From: Monosiga brevicollis MX1
Lineage: Eukaryota > Opisthokonta > Choanoflagellata > Craspedida > Salpingoecidae
Reading direction: 5' to 3'
NCBI RefSeq assembly: GCF_000002865.3
Contig: NW_001865044.1
Coordinates: forward strand, 366,162-377,718
Length of the DNA stretch: 11,557 bases
Shown here: in pieces, positions 1 through 7,233 of the stretch
Layout of the letters: the number at the start of each line of letters is the position of its first letter
Numbering within the stretch: the first letter of the stretch is position 1
The notes under the pieces: generated by a model
The model's database searches: none
Seen by the model: the letters and a program-made list of their open reading frames with translations, nothing else
Told to the model about the DNA's origin: nothing
Translations under genes and position numbers: made by a program

Positions 1-497
1 TGGCTGGCAAGCAAGTGGGTCGGGCAGCCGCCCACAAAGTCGGGGGCCTGGACGTCGTGCACTGTGACATTAAAGGGGCACGTCACGACACCATCGCTGG
101 CCAGCACATTGGTTGTGCCGATGGCGAAAAAAGCTGGAGAAAGAGGGGGGCGTTGGCAAACGGGCCGGCGTGAGGAATCAAGGATCATGCCCGAGTTTGA
201 AACAGATGCTGCTTACAATTGCTGGCCGGCACATAGCTAGTCACGTTCTCAAAATCAAAGGCCACAATGGCACCAGCCGAGTCGGGGTCGGTGTCCGCGG
301 CGACATCGGCGATGGCGTTGCAACTAAAAACACCTCAAAAGTCAGTCAGCCATCAACCCGAGTCCCAAATTTGGGTATCAGCAGACCTGACAAGCTCCCG
401 TTCCCCAGTCCACATACTTAAGGTCAGCCAAACCCGTGGCCATCCAACAGCTCAGCCACGTCAAGATGGCCGCCGCCCATTTGTACCGATCCTGCAT
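1..497 (-). CDS. Secreted HYR (hyalin repeat) domain protein, 5' part, runs off the left edge
   Basis: Three exons on the minus strand: 497-418, 323-217 and 133 to the window edge, with GT-AG introns of 94 and 83 nt whose phases (2 and 1) agree. Exon 1 gives a classic signal peptide (MQDRYKWAAAILTWLSCWMATGLA, hydrophobic core, residues 1-24), which supports the start at 497. The rest matches the HYR immunoglobulin-like fold: an opening Cys near residue 28, a PASNSFFAIGTTNV segment (family pattern PxGSxFxIGxTxV), then ASDGVVTCPFNVTVHD, the hallmark D...TCxFxVxVxD signature. APDFVGGCP then begins a second repeat at the edge, so the full protein is probably a multi-HYR extracellular or adhesion protein. 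HYR domains are known from hyalin, sushi/SVEP1-type and choanoflagellate surface proteins. The C-terminus, possible membrane anchor and total repeat number are outside the window. The domain call is firm; the biological role is unknown. Confidence 0.85.
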
Positions 498-512
498 GAC
501 AACGACCCAAAG

Positions 513-543
<31 letters not shown>

Positions 544-1064
544 AAAGAATTTAAAATTTGAGAGAGAGACAGAGACAGAGACAGAGAGACAGAGACAGAG
601 ACAGAGACAGAGACAGAGACAGAGACAGAGACAGAGAGACAGAGACAGAGAGACAGAGACAGAGACAGAGAAAGAGACAGACACAGACACAGAGACAGAG
701 AAAGAGACAGAGAAAGAGACAGACAGAGACAGAGACAGAGACAGAGACAGAGACAGAGACAGAGACATGAGAGAGAGAGAGCAAAGCGAGCGAGTGAAAG
801 AAATAAGATCGACTGGTATCGCGAGGGCGAAGGAGGGGATGATGGGGAACGGATGAGAGTGGTGATGGTGTAGACACGAAATGGGGTGAAAGGCTTCGAT
901 TTTTGCTCACATGGTGCGCAGCACCAGACGGAGAGGGCAAGGAAGGGGTACAAAACGAGGGGATGAATCAGCGTGAGAACGCAGGCAAGCACACACGAAC
1001 AGACAAAATGAAGACCAGATCGGGGAGTCGCCTGCAAGGCTGATGACGTCTACAAGCTGGGAGG
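498..1064. promoter_or_regulatory. Intergenic region with HYR-gene promoter and gene B 3' flank
   Basis: This 567-base stretch lies upstream of the HYR gene (start at 497) and downstream of the small minus-strand gene ending at 1065. Nearly half is microsatellite (517-783). The remainder (784-1064) is purine-rich on the plus strand and holds no convincing exon. Long open frames here on the minus strand encode only Ser/Leu/Cys or Ser/Val runs from the repeat and are not genes. I see no TATA box and no canonical AATAAA for the gene ending at 1065. Confidence 0.6.
517..783. repeat. Compound microsatellite (GA)n / (GACAGA)n
   Basis: A pure GA run at 517-542 is followed by a short AT-rich break (TAAAGAATTTAAAATTTG). 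Next comes a long array of GACAGA and GA units with sporadic AAAGAC and ACACAG variants to about 770, then GA again to about 780. The array is purine-only except for the regular C, so it is a polypurine/polypyrimidine tract. It starts only 20 bases upstream of the HYR start codon and is (CT/GTCTCT)n on that gene's sense strand. Confidence 0.95.
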
Positions 1065-1353
1065 CTACCCCTGAGTATCAAGCCCCAAACGACGATTGAC
1101 CTCGGCCGCGGAGGAGGCCATTGCCCGCAGCGCCATTTGAAAATGCTGCGCGCGCTCGTCTGCGCTCAGACCAGGCTCCTGAGCACCAACAGCCACAGAA
1201 TGAACCAATGAGCCAAGCAATGCCCACTGTGACCGAGTCAAAGCATGAAAAGGTTGAGTGGCACCGTACCGCATTGCGCTCCTCCCGCTCCCGTACAATC
1301 CTCTTGGCCTCCGTTATTGTAAACGGCAGCGTACTCGACGGCCGTCGCAACAT
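1065..1353 (-). CDS. Small two-exon protein of unknown function (gene B)
   Basis: I do not recognise this gene. The likely model is exon 1 from ATG at 1353 and exon 2 from 1226 to a TAG ending at 1065 (54 codons). The first exon can end at 1270 (donor GCG|GTACGG, intron 43 nt, protein about 81 aa) or at 1297 (donor ATT|GTACGG, intron 70 nt, about 72 aa). Both are in phase 0. The first has the better -1 base; the second has an intron size normal for this window. Exon 2 is a plausible helical segment (ADERAQHFQMALRAM) with good codon use. No signal peptide, membrane segment or known motif is visible; the N-terminus is basic. It is divergent from the CSTPP1-like gene, 251 bases away. It may be spurious or part of a larger gene. 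Confidence 0.4.
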
Positions 1354-1390
1354 GTTCACGGGATCGCCCTCAATCACTCACACACTCACA

Positions 1391-1391
1391 C

Positions 1392-1432
<41 letters not shown>
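1391..1432. repeat. (GA)n microsatellite
   Basis: Near-perfect GA dinucleotide tract with one AAA interruption close to the left end, about 40 bases upstream of the gene B start. It reads (CT)n on gene B's sense strand. Confidence 0.95.
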
Positions 1433-1435
<3 letters not shown>

Positions 1436-1450
1436 TGAAATTTTTGAGAC

Positions 1451-1453
<3 letters not shown>

Positions 1454-1506
<53 letters not shown>

Positions 1507-1519
1507 CAAACACACACAC
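1454..1519. repeat. (CA)n microsatellite
   Basis: CA dinucleotide tract with two AAACAC-type interruptions, ending about 85 bases upstream of the plus-strand start at 1605. Alternating purine-pyrimidine of this kind can adopt left-handed DNA. Confidence 0.95.
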
Positions 1520-1604
1520 GCAGAGCGGCGGGGCCAAACACATCAAAAGAGGCGGAGCGGTGTTGGGAACAGCGAGGCCCTTGGGGTGGCGCAGAGCCGG
1601 TGCC

Positions 1605-3030
1605 ATGGATGATGCTGTCCGTCATGAATTGTCGACGGAGGAGTATTTTCAACGTTCAGGATTGTCCTCGGCACTGGAAAATGCTCTAGCCGCGGCTGCC
1701 TTTCGCTTAGCTGAGGTGCCCGAACAGGCGCCCGTGACAGCCTTCCATGACGCTCTCAGTGCGGGTACGTCTCCGAACACTGCCCAGACTCCCCCTGCTA
1801 TCTGCCTGATCCTGCTTTCTGCAGCATCGGTCCAAAGAAACGGCATGGGGTGCTCTAGCTGACGCGGTCGCGCCGTGTAGTTCATCGGGGAGCTGATTGG
1901 CCGGTCGGTAACTATGCCGATGTGTGTCGCACCCATGCCCGACGCGTTTACTTTCTACAGCAACTCGCCTTTTGGTTTGCCCAGTGGCAAGACACAACCA
2001 CCTCCCCTGCTCACTTGCAGCAGTTGATCTCTCTGATTTGTCCGGTATGCTGGCGCGCCTCCAGCCATGATCATCGCAATGCCCATTGCCAGTTCTTCCG
2101 TCTCTCACCCTGCCCACGGGCAAGCTTAGGATTTCCCAACCGAAATCATAGCAAGAAGCTTTGAGGCCCATGCCCTGACCCAACCAACCCCCACCTTGGC
2201 CAGCAGTCTACTCTATTTACAGGTTCGAGCCAATGCAAACCGGATGGCACGCTGCATCGGGCTCACGCAGCGCGTTCCTGTCAACACGCTAGGTGACCCT
2301 GCTGCTCCACGACACGCTCAACTTGACCCAGCTGCTCCTGGACAAGGTACGGATGTTTTTGCTCTACGTACGTGCACCTGTGGTGTGTGCCGGGCTCTCT
2401 CGCTCACTTCCTCCGTCGTTGCAACATGACAGAACAAGCGCGCCCTGCAGGTACTCACAATGGCCTCGGGACACCAGCCATCGTTCACACATGGACAGGG
2501 CGCCATGACCGTTTATCACCGTACTCCTGCACTCACTCTTCATTCTTGGCCTATGGCTGATATAGGCACGAGAGATCATGGCTGGCGCCCAATACCTACC
2601 CCTCCCGATCCAGGCATGTCCTTGCTTGATCCCCTTGGCCCACCATAAGCTCGTCTCGAGATAACCAATATACACCCACCCCACACCTAGGAAGCCTTGT
2701 CCGCCGTGTTGGCCACGGAGGCCGTTTGGACCGATGTGCCGACCTTTATTCGAGCCGTGGCTCGCTCAAGTTCAGCGCAGGCCGCCCTTGGTGCCGTGCA
2801 ATTTGTTAGTTTTGCAAATTTGCTTGCGCCTCCGCCCCTCGCTTGCCAACCTTATGGGCTCAACCACGATTCGCTTTTGCTTTGATACCGTGTGCTCTTC
2901 AACATCTTTGCAGAATTTGTCGGGCGGCCAATGTGAATATACCGTTCCCATGAGTTTTCAAGGGGTCACCGATTCGAGTGGTCTAGGCAGCTTGGCCAGT
3001 GAACCAAACGCCTTGGCTGAGTCCATCTAG
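1605..3030 (+). CDS. CSTPP1: CSTPP1/C11orf49-like regulator of the tubulin polyglutamylase complex
   Basis: Exons: 1605-1764, 1881-2044, 2223-2346, 2433-2450 (18 nt), 2691-2804 and 2914-3030 (TAG). The conceptual protein is about 231 aa, shorter than the roughly 330 aa vertebrate protein, mainly for lack of its variable loop. It matches the family pattern I remember along its length. An N-terminal helical EEYFQRSGLSSALENAL segment resembles RIIa/Dpy-30-type dimerisation motifs. Then come RRVYFLQQLAFWF, AHLQQLISLICP, NRMARCIGLTQRV and, near the C-terminus, ALQEALSAVL...SSAQAALGAV, with close spacing. In animals CSTPP1 sits at centriolar satellites and regulates tubulin polyglutamylation, fitting a flagellate host. 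Oddity: between residues read from 2223-2291 and those from 2293 there is one extra base (a TAG/GGT frame conflict). The acceptor AG at 2291-2292 gives an in-frame product of about 208 aa that lacks the 2223-2292 segment. Family assignment is good but unverified by search. Confidence 0.75.
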
Positions 3031-3308
3031 GCCTGGGCTGCGTGCCCAAGTCGAGGTTACAAGCGCCATCCTTTTTAAGTAAATGATGATGATGATGATA
3101 ATGATATGAGAATAATTATGATACATGTGTCCTGTTTCCACGCACAGCCGGCTTCATTTCCATCTCCGCTCGACCAATTTTTTAGCAGCCCTTGTCCATA
3201 TAATCTTGGTATGCAAGGTAGAGGTGAGCATGCAAAGAAAAAAATTGATTCATGCCAATTTGCCAAGCCTTCCTTGAGTCTAAGCTTATTGGCAGAGAGA
3301 GTCAGGAG
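3031..3308. other. Convergent 3' spacer with (GAT)n run
   Basis: Stop codons of the CSTPP1-like gene (plus) and PYROXD2 (minus) face each other across 278 bases. No canonical AATAAA is present for either gene. AGTAAA near 3078 (plus) and AATAAG near 3290 (minus) are possible weak polyadenylation signals. A short GAT trinucleotide run lies at about 3084-3107. No further gene is visible. Confidence 0.5.
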
Positions 3309-5826
3309 CTAGCGATCGCTGAGCATGATTCGAGCGGCATTGCGACCCGGAGCACCCATCACACCCCCACCAGGGCTGGCACCAGAGCCACAGAGATACA
3401 GGCCCTTAGGAGGCATGCGGTAGCTGCTGTACCCTGGAGCTGGACGCATGAAGCTCAGTTGATGCAGACCCAAGGCGCCATGAAAGATGTTGCCCCGGTG
3501 CAAGTGGAACTGCTCTTCCAGGTCCACGGGCGACAACGCGTCCATGCCAATCACGGACTTTGAGAAATTGGGGGCGAACCGGTCAATCACGCCGAAAACA
3601 CGATCAACAAACGCCTTTTTGAAAGCGGGGTCGTGCCAGCCGCGACCAGAGGCCTGCCCAGCCTCGTAGGGAGCATACTGCACAAACAACTGCACCACGT
3701 GCTGGCCTTCCGGTGCCAGAGTGTTGTCAACCGCACTCGGGATGGTCATCTCAATGACAGGGCGAGAAGCCGCTTCTCCACGCTTGGCCTGCAAGCACAT
3801 CGAGTGGTGAATCAGCGTCACGAGCACTAGCCACAAGGTTCACAAGAAGGTGGTGGTACATACTTCGGCGGCGGCGTCCTCGATCTGCTGCATATGGTTC
3901 TCAAAGTGGATCGTGCCTCGATGGTGTGCCTGCGGCTCGGCGCCACCTTCGAAGCCGATAAACTGTGGCAGCTCGCTCACAGCACAGTTGATCTTGAAGG
4001 CGCCGCAGCTGTAGTCGGCACGCTCGACATGCCGCACAAAATCCTTTGGCAGTGGGCAGTCTAACCACCACCGCGAGCGTCGTGAGCGAGGGAAGAAAGG
4101 CCAAAAGGTCACAGACCAATCCCTGTATTGAGCCCGGGCAATCTAGACGCAAAAGGGAAGGCCCACTTACCACTCAACAGATTGGTGACAAGGTGGTGTG
4201 GATTGCAGTTGGCAGCCACCATGTCCGCATGGATCACTGTGGGCTCCCCGTTGATGACCGCTCGCACGCCATGCACATTGCCGCTACCGTCCGTCAAGAT
4301 TTGATCGACCAGCGCACCCGTCTGGATTTCTGCGCCTGCTTCACGCGCTGCCGATGCGATTGCCTGCGACACTTGACCCATGCCACCGCGCACATATGCC
4401 CACACGCCTTGACGTCCTGCCGTTGCGGGTGTCCCATGAGGTGTCCCATGATGGTGCGTGTGAGCAGCAGGCAGCGACAATGATACTCAACGCAGACAAG
4501 ATCAGTTCTTCGTTGGCTTACCTGCCGCCTCGCCCATGACGTGGTGCAGCAGCACGTAGCCCGATCCAGGCTCAGACGGAGCTGCCAGGCTCCCAATGAC
4601 AGCATCCGTGGCCAGGGTTGTCTTCAAAATGTCACTCTCGAAATAGCGGCCCAGAATGTGTGCCGCCGGTGCGGTCAGCAACTCGTAATACAGCGCTTGC
4701 TACAGCACAAAGGGGGTACACGCAAAGGATGGCAGAGGGGTGAGGTCGAGCAAATATGAAATAAGTGTGAGTGGCCACGAATGAGGGCATGCAGGTTTGC
4801 GCATTGCGGTTAGATCATGCGACTCTTCCTCGCACGAGCTCGACCTGACCTGGGCCTTGTGATGGGCGGTGATGGTACGCTGCAGGTCCATGGCGGTGTG
4901 AAGGTTGCGCCAGACTCCCTGTCAAGTGCACACCACGGATTAATTCCTTTCGCTGGAGCGCTCGAACACAGGCACGGCAATGGTGGTAACCTGACAGGTC
5001 CTTGTTGCGCACCGTTTCGTTGGCCAGAGGTGGGTGATCCAGCAGCGGTTGTACAACATCGCGCAGTCCAGCAAGAACATCCTCGTACTCCTCGAGGGCA
5101 TCAGCATCGGTTCGAGAGAATTGCTCGATCGATGCACGGGTCTTGGCGGCATCCTGCCAGAAGAAGAGACCCTGGCCTTCGTACGGCCCTCCCGGCTCCC
5201 CAGGTGTGAAGCTCGAGGGATCACGAGGCAGGTATTCCAACCCATGGCGATGAAGATCAAGATCCTTGATAATCTGTGGTCGCAGTAGCCCGGCCAAGTA
5301 GGATGCGCGGCTACGGGTCAAGGTATGCATGGTGCGAAGTGGGGATGTGAGATTGAGTCTGGCTCGGGTTGGCAGCAGCGCCGCGCTTCAGAACTGCACC
5401 TAAACTTGAAACCAGGGACGATCTCGCCCGTTACAGCTGCTCCGCCGATCCAGTCATTGCGTTCCAACACCAGGACGCGAACGCCTGCGTCTCGTTGCGA
5501 TGCATGCGGTGCAGCTTGGTGAGACTTGGTGCGTGTGAAGCGCGAAAAGGCGAGGGTGTGGCACGAGACACAAAACGAAAGGGGGCGGCGCTGCGATCAC
5601 TGGGATAGGATCGTGCCACCAGATGCCTACGCAGGGTGGACATACCTTTTTGAGCCAAGTAGGCAGCGCAGGTCAGACCATTGTGTCCTCCCCCGACGAT
5701 CACGGCATCGTATTTGTCCGAGCCAGTTGCCGAGCTCGCCCGCCGACGTGTGTTTGCGACGGTGAGCGTGGCCTTTCGCAGCAGTTGCAAGCCCGATCCC
5801 CTCATAAACAGCTTTTGTACCGACAT
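3309..5826 (-). CDS. PYROXD2: PYROXD2-type mitochondrial FAD-dependent oxidoreductase
   Basis: Eight exons: 5826-5646, 5484-5400, 5310-5013 (or 4991), 4918-4850, 4699-4522, 4416-4171, 4060-3864 and 3788-3309. They give 577 aa, close to the roughly 580 aa of animal PYROXD2. Residues 1-36 are basic and Ser/Ala/Arg-rich with no acidic residue before Asp37, a likely mitochondrial presequence, which supports this start. The Rossmann FAD motif is [12 protein letters not shown] (GxGxxG at residues 45-50), followed by [20 protein letters not shown]. Other family blocks are [89 protein letters not shown] and the C-terminal flavin-binding [20 protein letters not shown]. The family is related to phytoene-desaturase-type amine oxidoreductases; its physiological substrate is not settled. 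At the third junction the stronger-looking donor (GTTACC after 4991) leaves a one-base frame conflict, while GTGCGC after 5013 stays in frame but drops seven residues. Confidence 0.93.
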
Positions 5827-5949
5827 GGCCCTCGTTTACCTTCCCAGTCCAATGCCTGAGAGTGCGTTCTACAGCTCGATCTGCGGCGGGTCTGCTTTCC
5901 CTCGTCAGTCGTCACCAATTGCGGTGTGGGCTGGTCCACTGGCCCCTTC

Positions 5950-5964
5950 AAAAAAAAAAAAAAA
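5950..5964. repeat. A15 homopolymer
   Basis: Fifteen consecutive A on the plus strand (T15 on the PYROXD2 sense strand), about 125 bases upstream of the PYROXD2 start codon. There is no flanking target-site duplication or upstream reverse-transcribed gene to suggest a retroposed tail, so I read it as a promoter-proximal homopolymer tract. Confidence 0.9.
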
Positions 5965-6007
5965 CTTTGCAAACAAACTCTAAAAGAAGATTGAATAAAA
6001 CTTGACT

Positions 6008-6032
6008 TGTGTGTGTGTGTGTGTGTGTGTGT
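6008..6032. repeat. (TG)n microsatellite
   Basis: Perfect 12-unit TG tract, about 180 bases upstream of the PYROXD2 start, reading (CA)n on that gene's sense strand. Confidence 0.95.
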
Positions 6033-6311
6033 AGGCGCAGGTTCCCTATGAACGCCTGCGAATGAACAGAGCGACCGATCGGACGCTTGGCTAGCGACAC
6101 GACACAGCAATGAGCGCCTGCGACGGTGGCACCCGACTTGCAGGCAGAGCCCTAGCCCCCGCGTGTTCTCCCATCAAGATAGCAAGGATGTCAAACTGTA
6201 TACATCACGCAACATCTAAAAAATACAGAATATTCATCAAAAATTCATTGAAAATGACTTGAAATTGTGGGATATCTGTGCAGGTTCGAACGCGGTCGCA
6301 GGGGGCGTCTG

Positions 6312-6333
6312 GGTGACGGCGCGCGGGGTCACC
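6312..6333. other. Inverted repeat, GGTGAC...GTCACC
   Basis: Six-base perfect arms separated by a GC-rich 10-base loop in otherwise gene-poor DNA; GACGG/CCGTC arms nearby offer an alternative pairing. No function is evident. It may be a chance hairpin in GC-rich sequence. Confidence 0.4.
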
Positions 6334-6574
6334 GTCGTACGCAAGGGTTAGTATGACAACGGAGGTGCGATAAAGTCTGCTCGAGTGTCAATTATGGTGC
6401 TTCACATGTTTCAGGGTGGATAGAATAAGACGAGAAAACGGTCAGTTGCAGCCGAGGTAAATGGACGGCATGTGACGTGACATGCATAAACGGCAACAAC
6501 GACAAGCCACAGCGTACCAGCGCACAGGGGTCAAGGCTCAAGAGTCCAGCACAGGGAGGTAAGGCCGGACTGTC

Positions 6575-6817
6575 TCAGACGGATGTCACGGGCTGGACGC
6601 GAACCACACGACGCTGACGCGTGGAGAGGCTGCAGGCCACGCACAGAATATACAAGACCGCGAGAAGAGCGGCTATGATAAGCTCAATCATAGCGCAAGG
6701 CACAAACCAGTGCTGTGCAACGCTGCAAGGCACGCAGGCGAGGCCGTGGCTGGGGCTGGGGCTGGTGCAGGTTACCCCCAATGACCGGACCACGCCGACA
6801 AGACACGCGATGCTCAA
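6575..6817 (-). CDS. Possible last exon of a single-pass membrane protein
   Basis: A minus-strand frame is open from a splice-acceptor-like CCTCAACCTAG (AG at 6819-6818) to a TGA ending at 6575, about 80 codons. Its second half is a strong transmembrane candidate (WFVPCAMIELIIAALLAV and onward through LYILCVAC), followed by a basic tail with RQRRVVR and a C-terminal hydrophobic PVTSV. That order is typical of a type I membrane protein end or the last helix of a multipass protein. The first 14 residues are also hydrophobic. A GTAACC...TTGCAG pair at 6775-6723 could be an intron, but its phases do not match, so I keep the frame uninterrupted. I could not find a convincing upstream exon: the SGNH gene's 3' flank ends within about 250 bases. 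It could be a small gene, a pseudogene or chance. Confidence 0.3.
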   Translation of the reverse strand: MSIACLVGVVRSLGVTCTSPSPSHGLACVPCSVAQHWFVPCAMIELIIAALLAVLYILCVACSLSTRQRRVVRVQPVTSV

Positions 6818-6821
6818 CTAG

Positions 6822-7046
6822 GTTGAGGTAGATTCAGACACAGGCACCTCCAAAGGCGCAGTGTCCATGATGAAGGCCGAACAGCTTAGCGACGCTGTAT
6901 CCGCGAAAAGCCGCTTCCGATGCAACGCCTCCTCCCAAATGCACATCTGCATGTACGTCGTCGACCTCAACGCCGAGCTGCCGAGCGTGTGCGTGAGTGC
7001 CCCGACCGACCCGCCGAAGTCTTGTTGTCAAGTGGGAAGAAGCTAA
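6822..7046. other. Coding-like segment, strand unresolved
   Basis: On the plus strand a 75-codon frame opens directly after a splice-acceptor-like CTCAACTAG (AG at 6820-6821) and ends with TAA at 7044-7046. Its middle part (roughly codons 27-65) uses almost only G or C in third positions, a coding-like signature here. It is Cys- and Ser-rich with no motif I recognise. On the minus strand two other frames are also open across nearly the whole segment (ending at 6834 and about 6818), with comparable composition. At most one can be real, and none has a clear partner exon. It may simply be GC-rich spacer DNA. Confidence 0.25.
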
Positions 7047-7063
7047 ATGTCAGACATTTTATT
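7045..7063 (-). terminator. Probable polyadenylation signal of the SGNH hydrolase gene, with adjoining palindrome
   Basis: AATAAA on the minus strand (7063-7058) lies about 170 bases past the SGNH gene's stop codon, a normal eukaryotic 3' UTR length. It is directly followed, on the same strand, by the perfect odd palindrome AAATGTC-A-GACATTT (7059-7045). Whether the palindrome matters for 3' end formation is unknown. Confidence 0.55.
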
Positions 7064-7233
7064 CTGATTGACGATTGATTGATTGGCCGTCTGGGTTTGC
7101 TGCTGAACTCGCCATCAGCTTGTCGCGCTGGGTCTGGTGGAATGAGGAGCAGGTGGCAGCAGAGAAGGAAGAGGAAGAGGAAGAGGAAGGGGGAGGTTTG
7201 CTTCAGATTGGCATGTGGATGCGAAGAAGTGAG

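Larger units (their letters stand above)
1354..1604. promoter_or_regulatory. Putative bidirectional promoter between gene B and the CSTPP1-like gene
   Basis: The two start codons (1353 minus, 1605 plus) face away from each other across 251 bases, so this spacer must hold both promoters if both models are right. About half is microsatellite: (GA)n nearer gene B and (CA)n nearer the plus-strand gene. The last 85 bases before 1605 are non-repetitive and GC-rich, and the plus start has a strong Kozak-like context (GCCATGG). Confidence 0.5.
5827..6574. other. Gene-poor spacer upstream of PYROXD2
   Basis: About 750 bases with no supported gene. The right-hand end of PYROXD2's promoter should lie in the first few hundred bases. 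Contents: an A15 run (5950-5964), AATAAA at 5994-5999 on the plus strand with no plus-strand gene to serve, a (TG)n tract (6008-6032), an AT-rich patch (about 6195-6275), an imperfect hairpin (6312-6333) and a palindrome-like CATGTGACGTGACATG element near 6469-6486 whose centre contains TGACGTGA, similar to CRE/ATF sites. Short open frames here (for example from 6109 plus) show no domain. Confidence 0.5.

Noticed and set aside
517-783. The hexanucleotide array as a CRISPR or telomere-like array
   Set aside because: There are no spacers and the unit is neither TTAGGG-like nor constant; it is a compound purine microsatellite.
378-1037. Long minus-strand frames rich in Ser-Leu, Ser-Val and Cys-Leu across 424-1037, and a plus-strand Arg/Gln/Asp/Thr-rich frame at 558-770
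   Set aside because: They are mechanical translations of the (GA)n/(GACAGA)n microsatellite, with no coding sequence around them. Only the tail after position 497 is real, as the HYR signal peptide.
5994-5999. AATAAA polyadenylation signal on the plus strand
   Set aside because: No plus-strand gene lies upstream within reach; that DNA is the antisense of PYROXD2 and its promoter. Probably chance in an AT-rich patch.
5950-6000. A15 run as the tail of a retroposed element
   Set aside because: No target-site duplication and no reverse-transcriptase-derived or processed-gene sequence next to it.
6282-6300. GGTTCGAAC resembling a tRNA B box / T loop
   Set aside because: No A box, D arm, anticodon arm or pairing acceptor stem could be placed on either strand.
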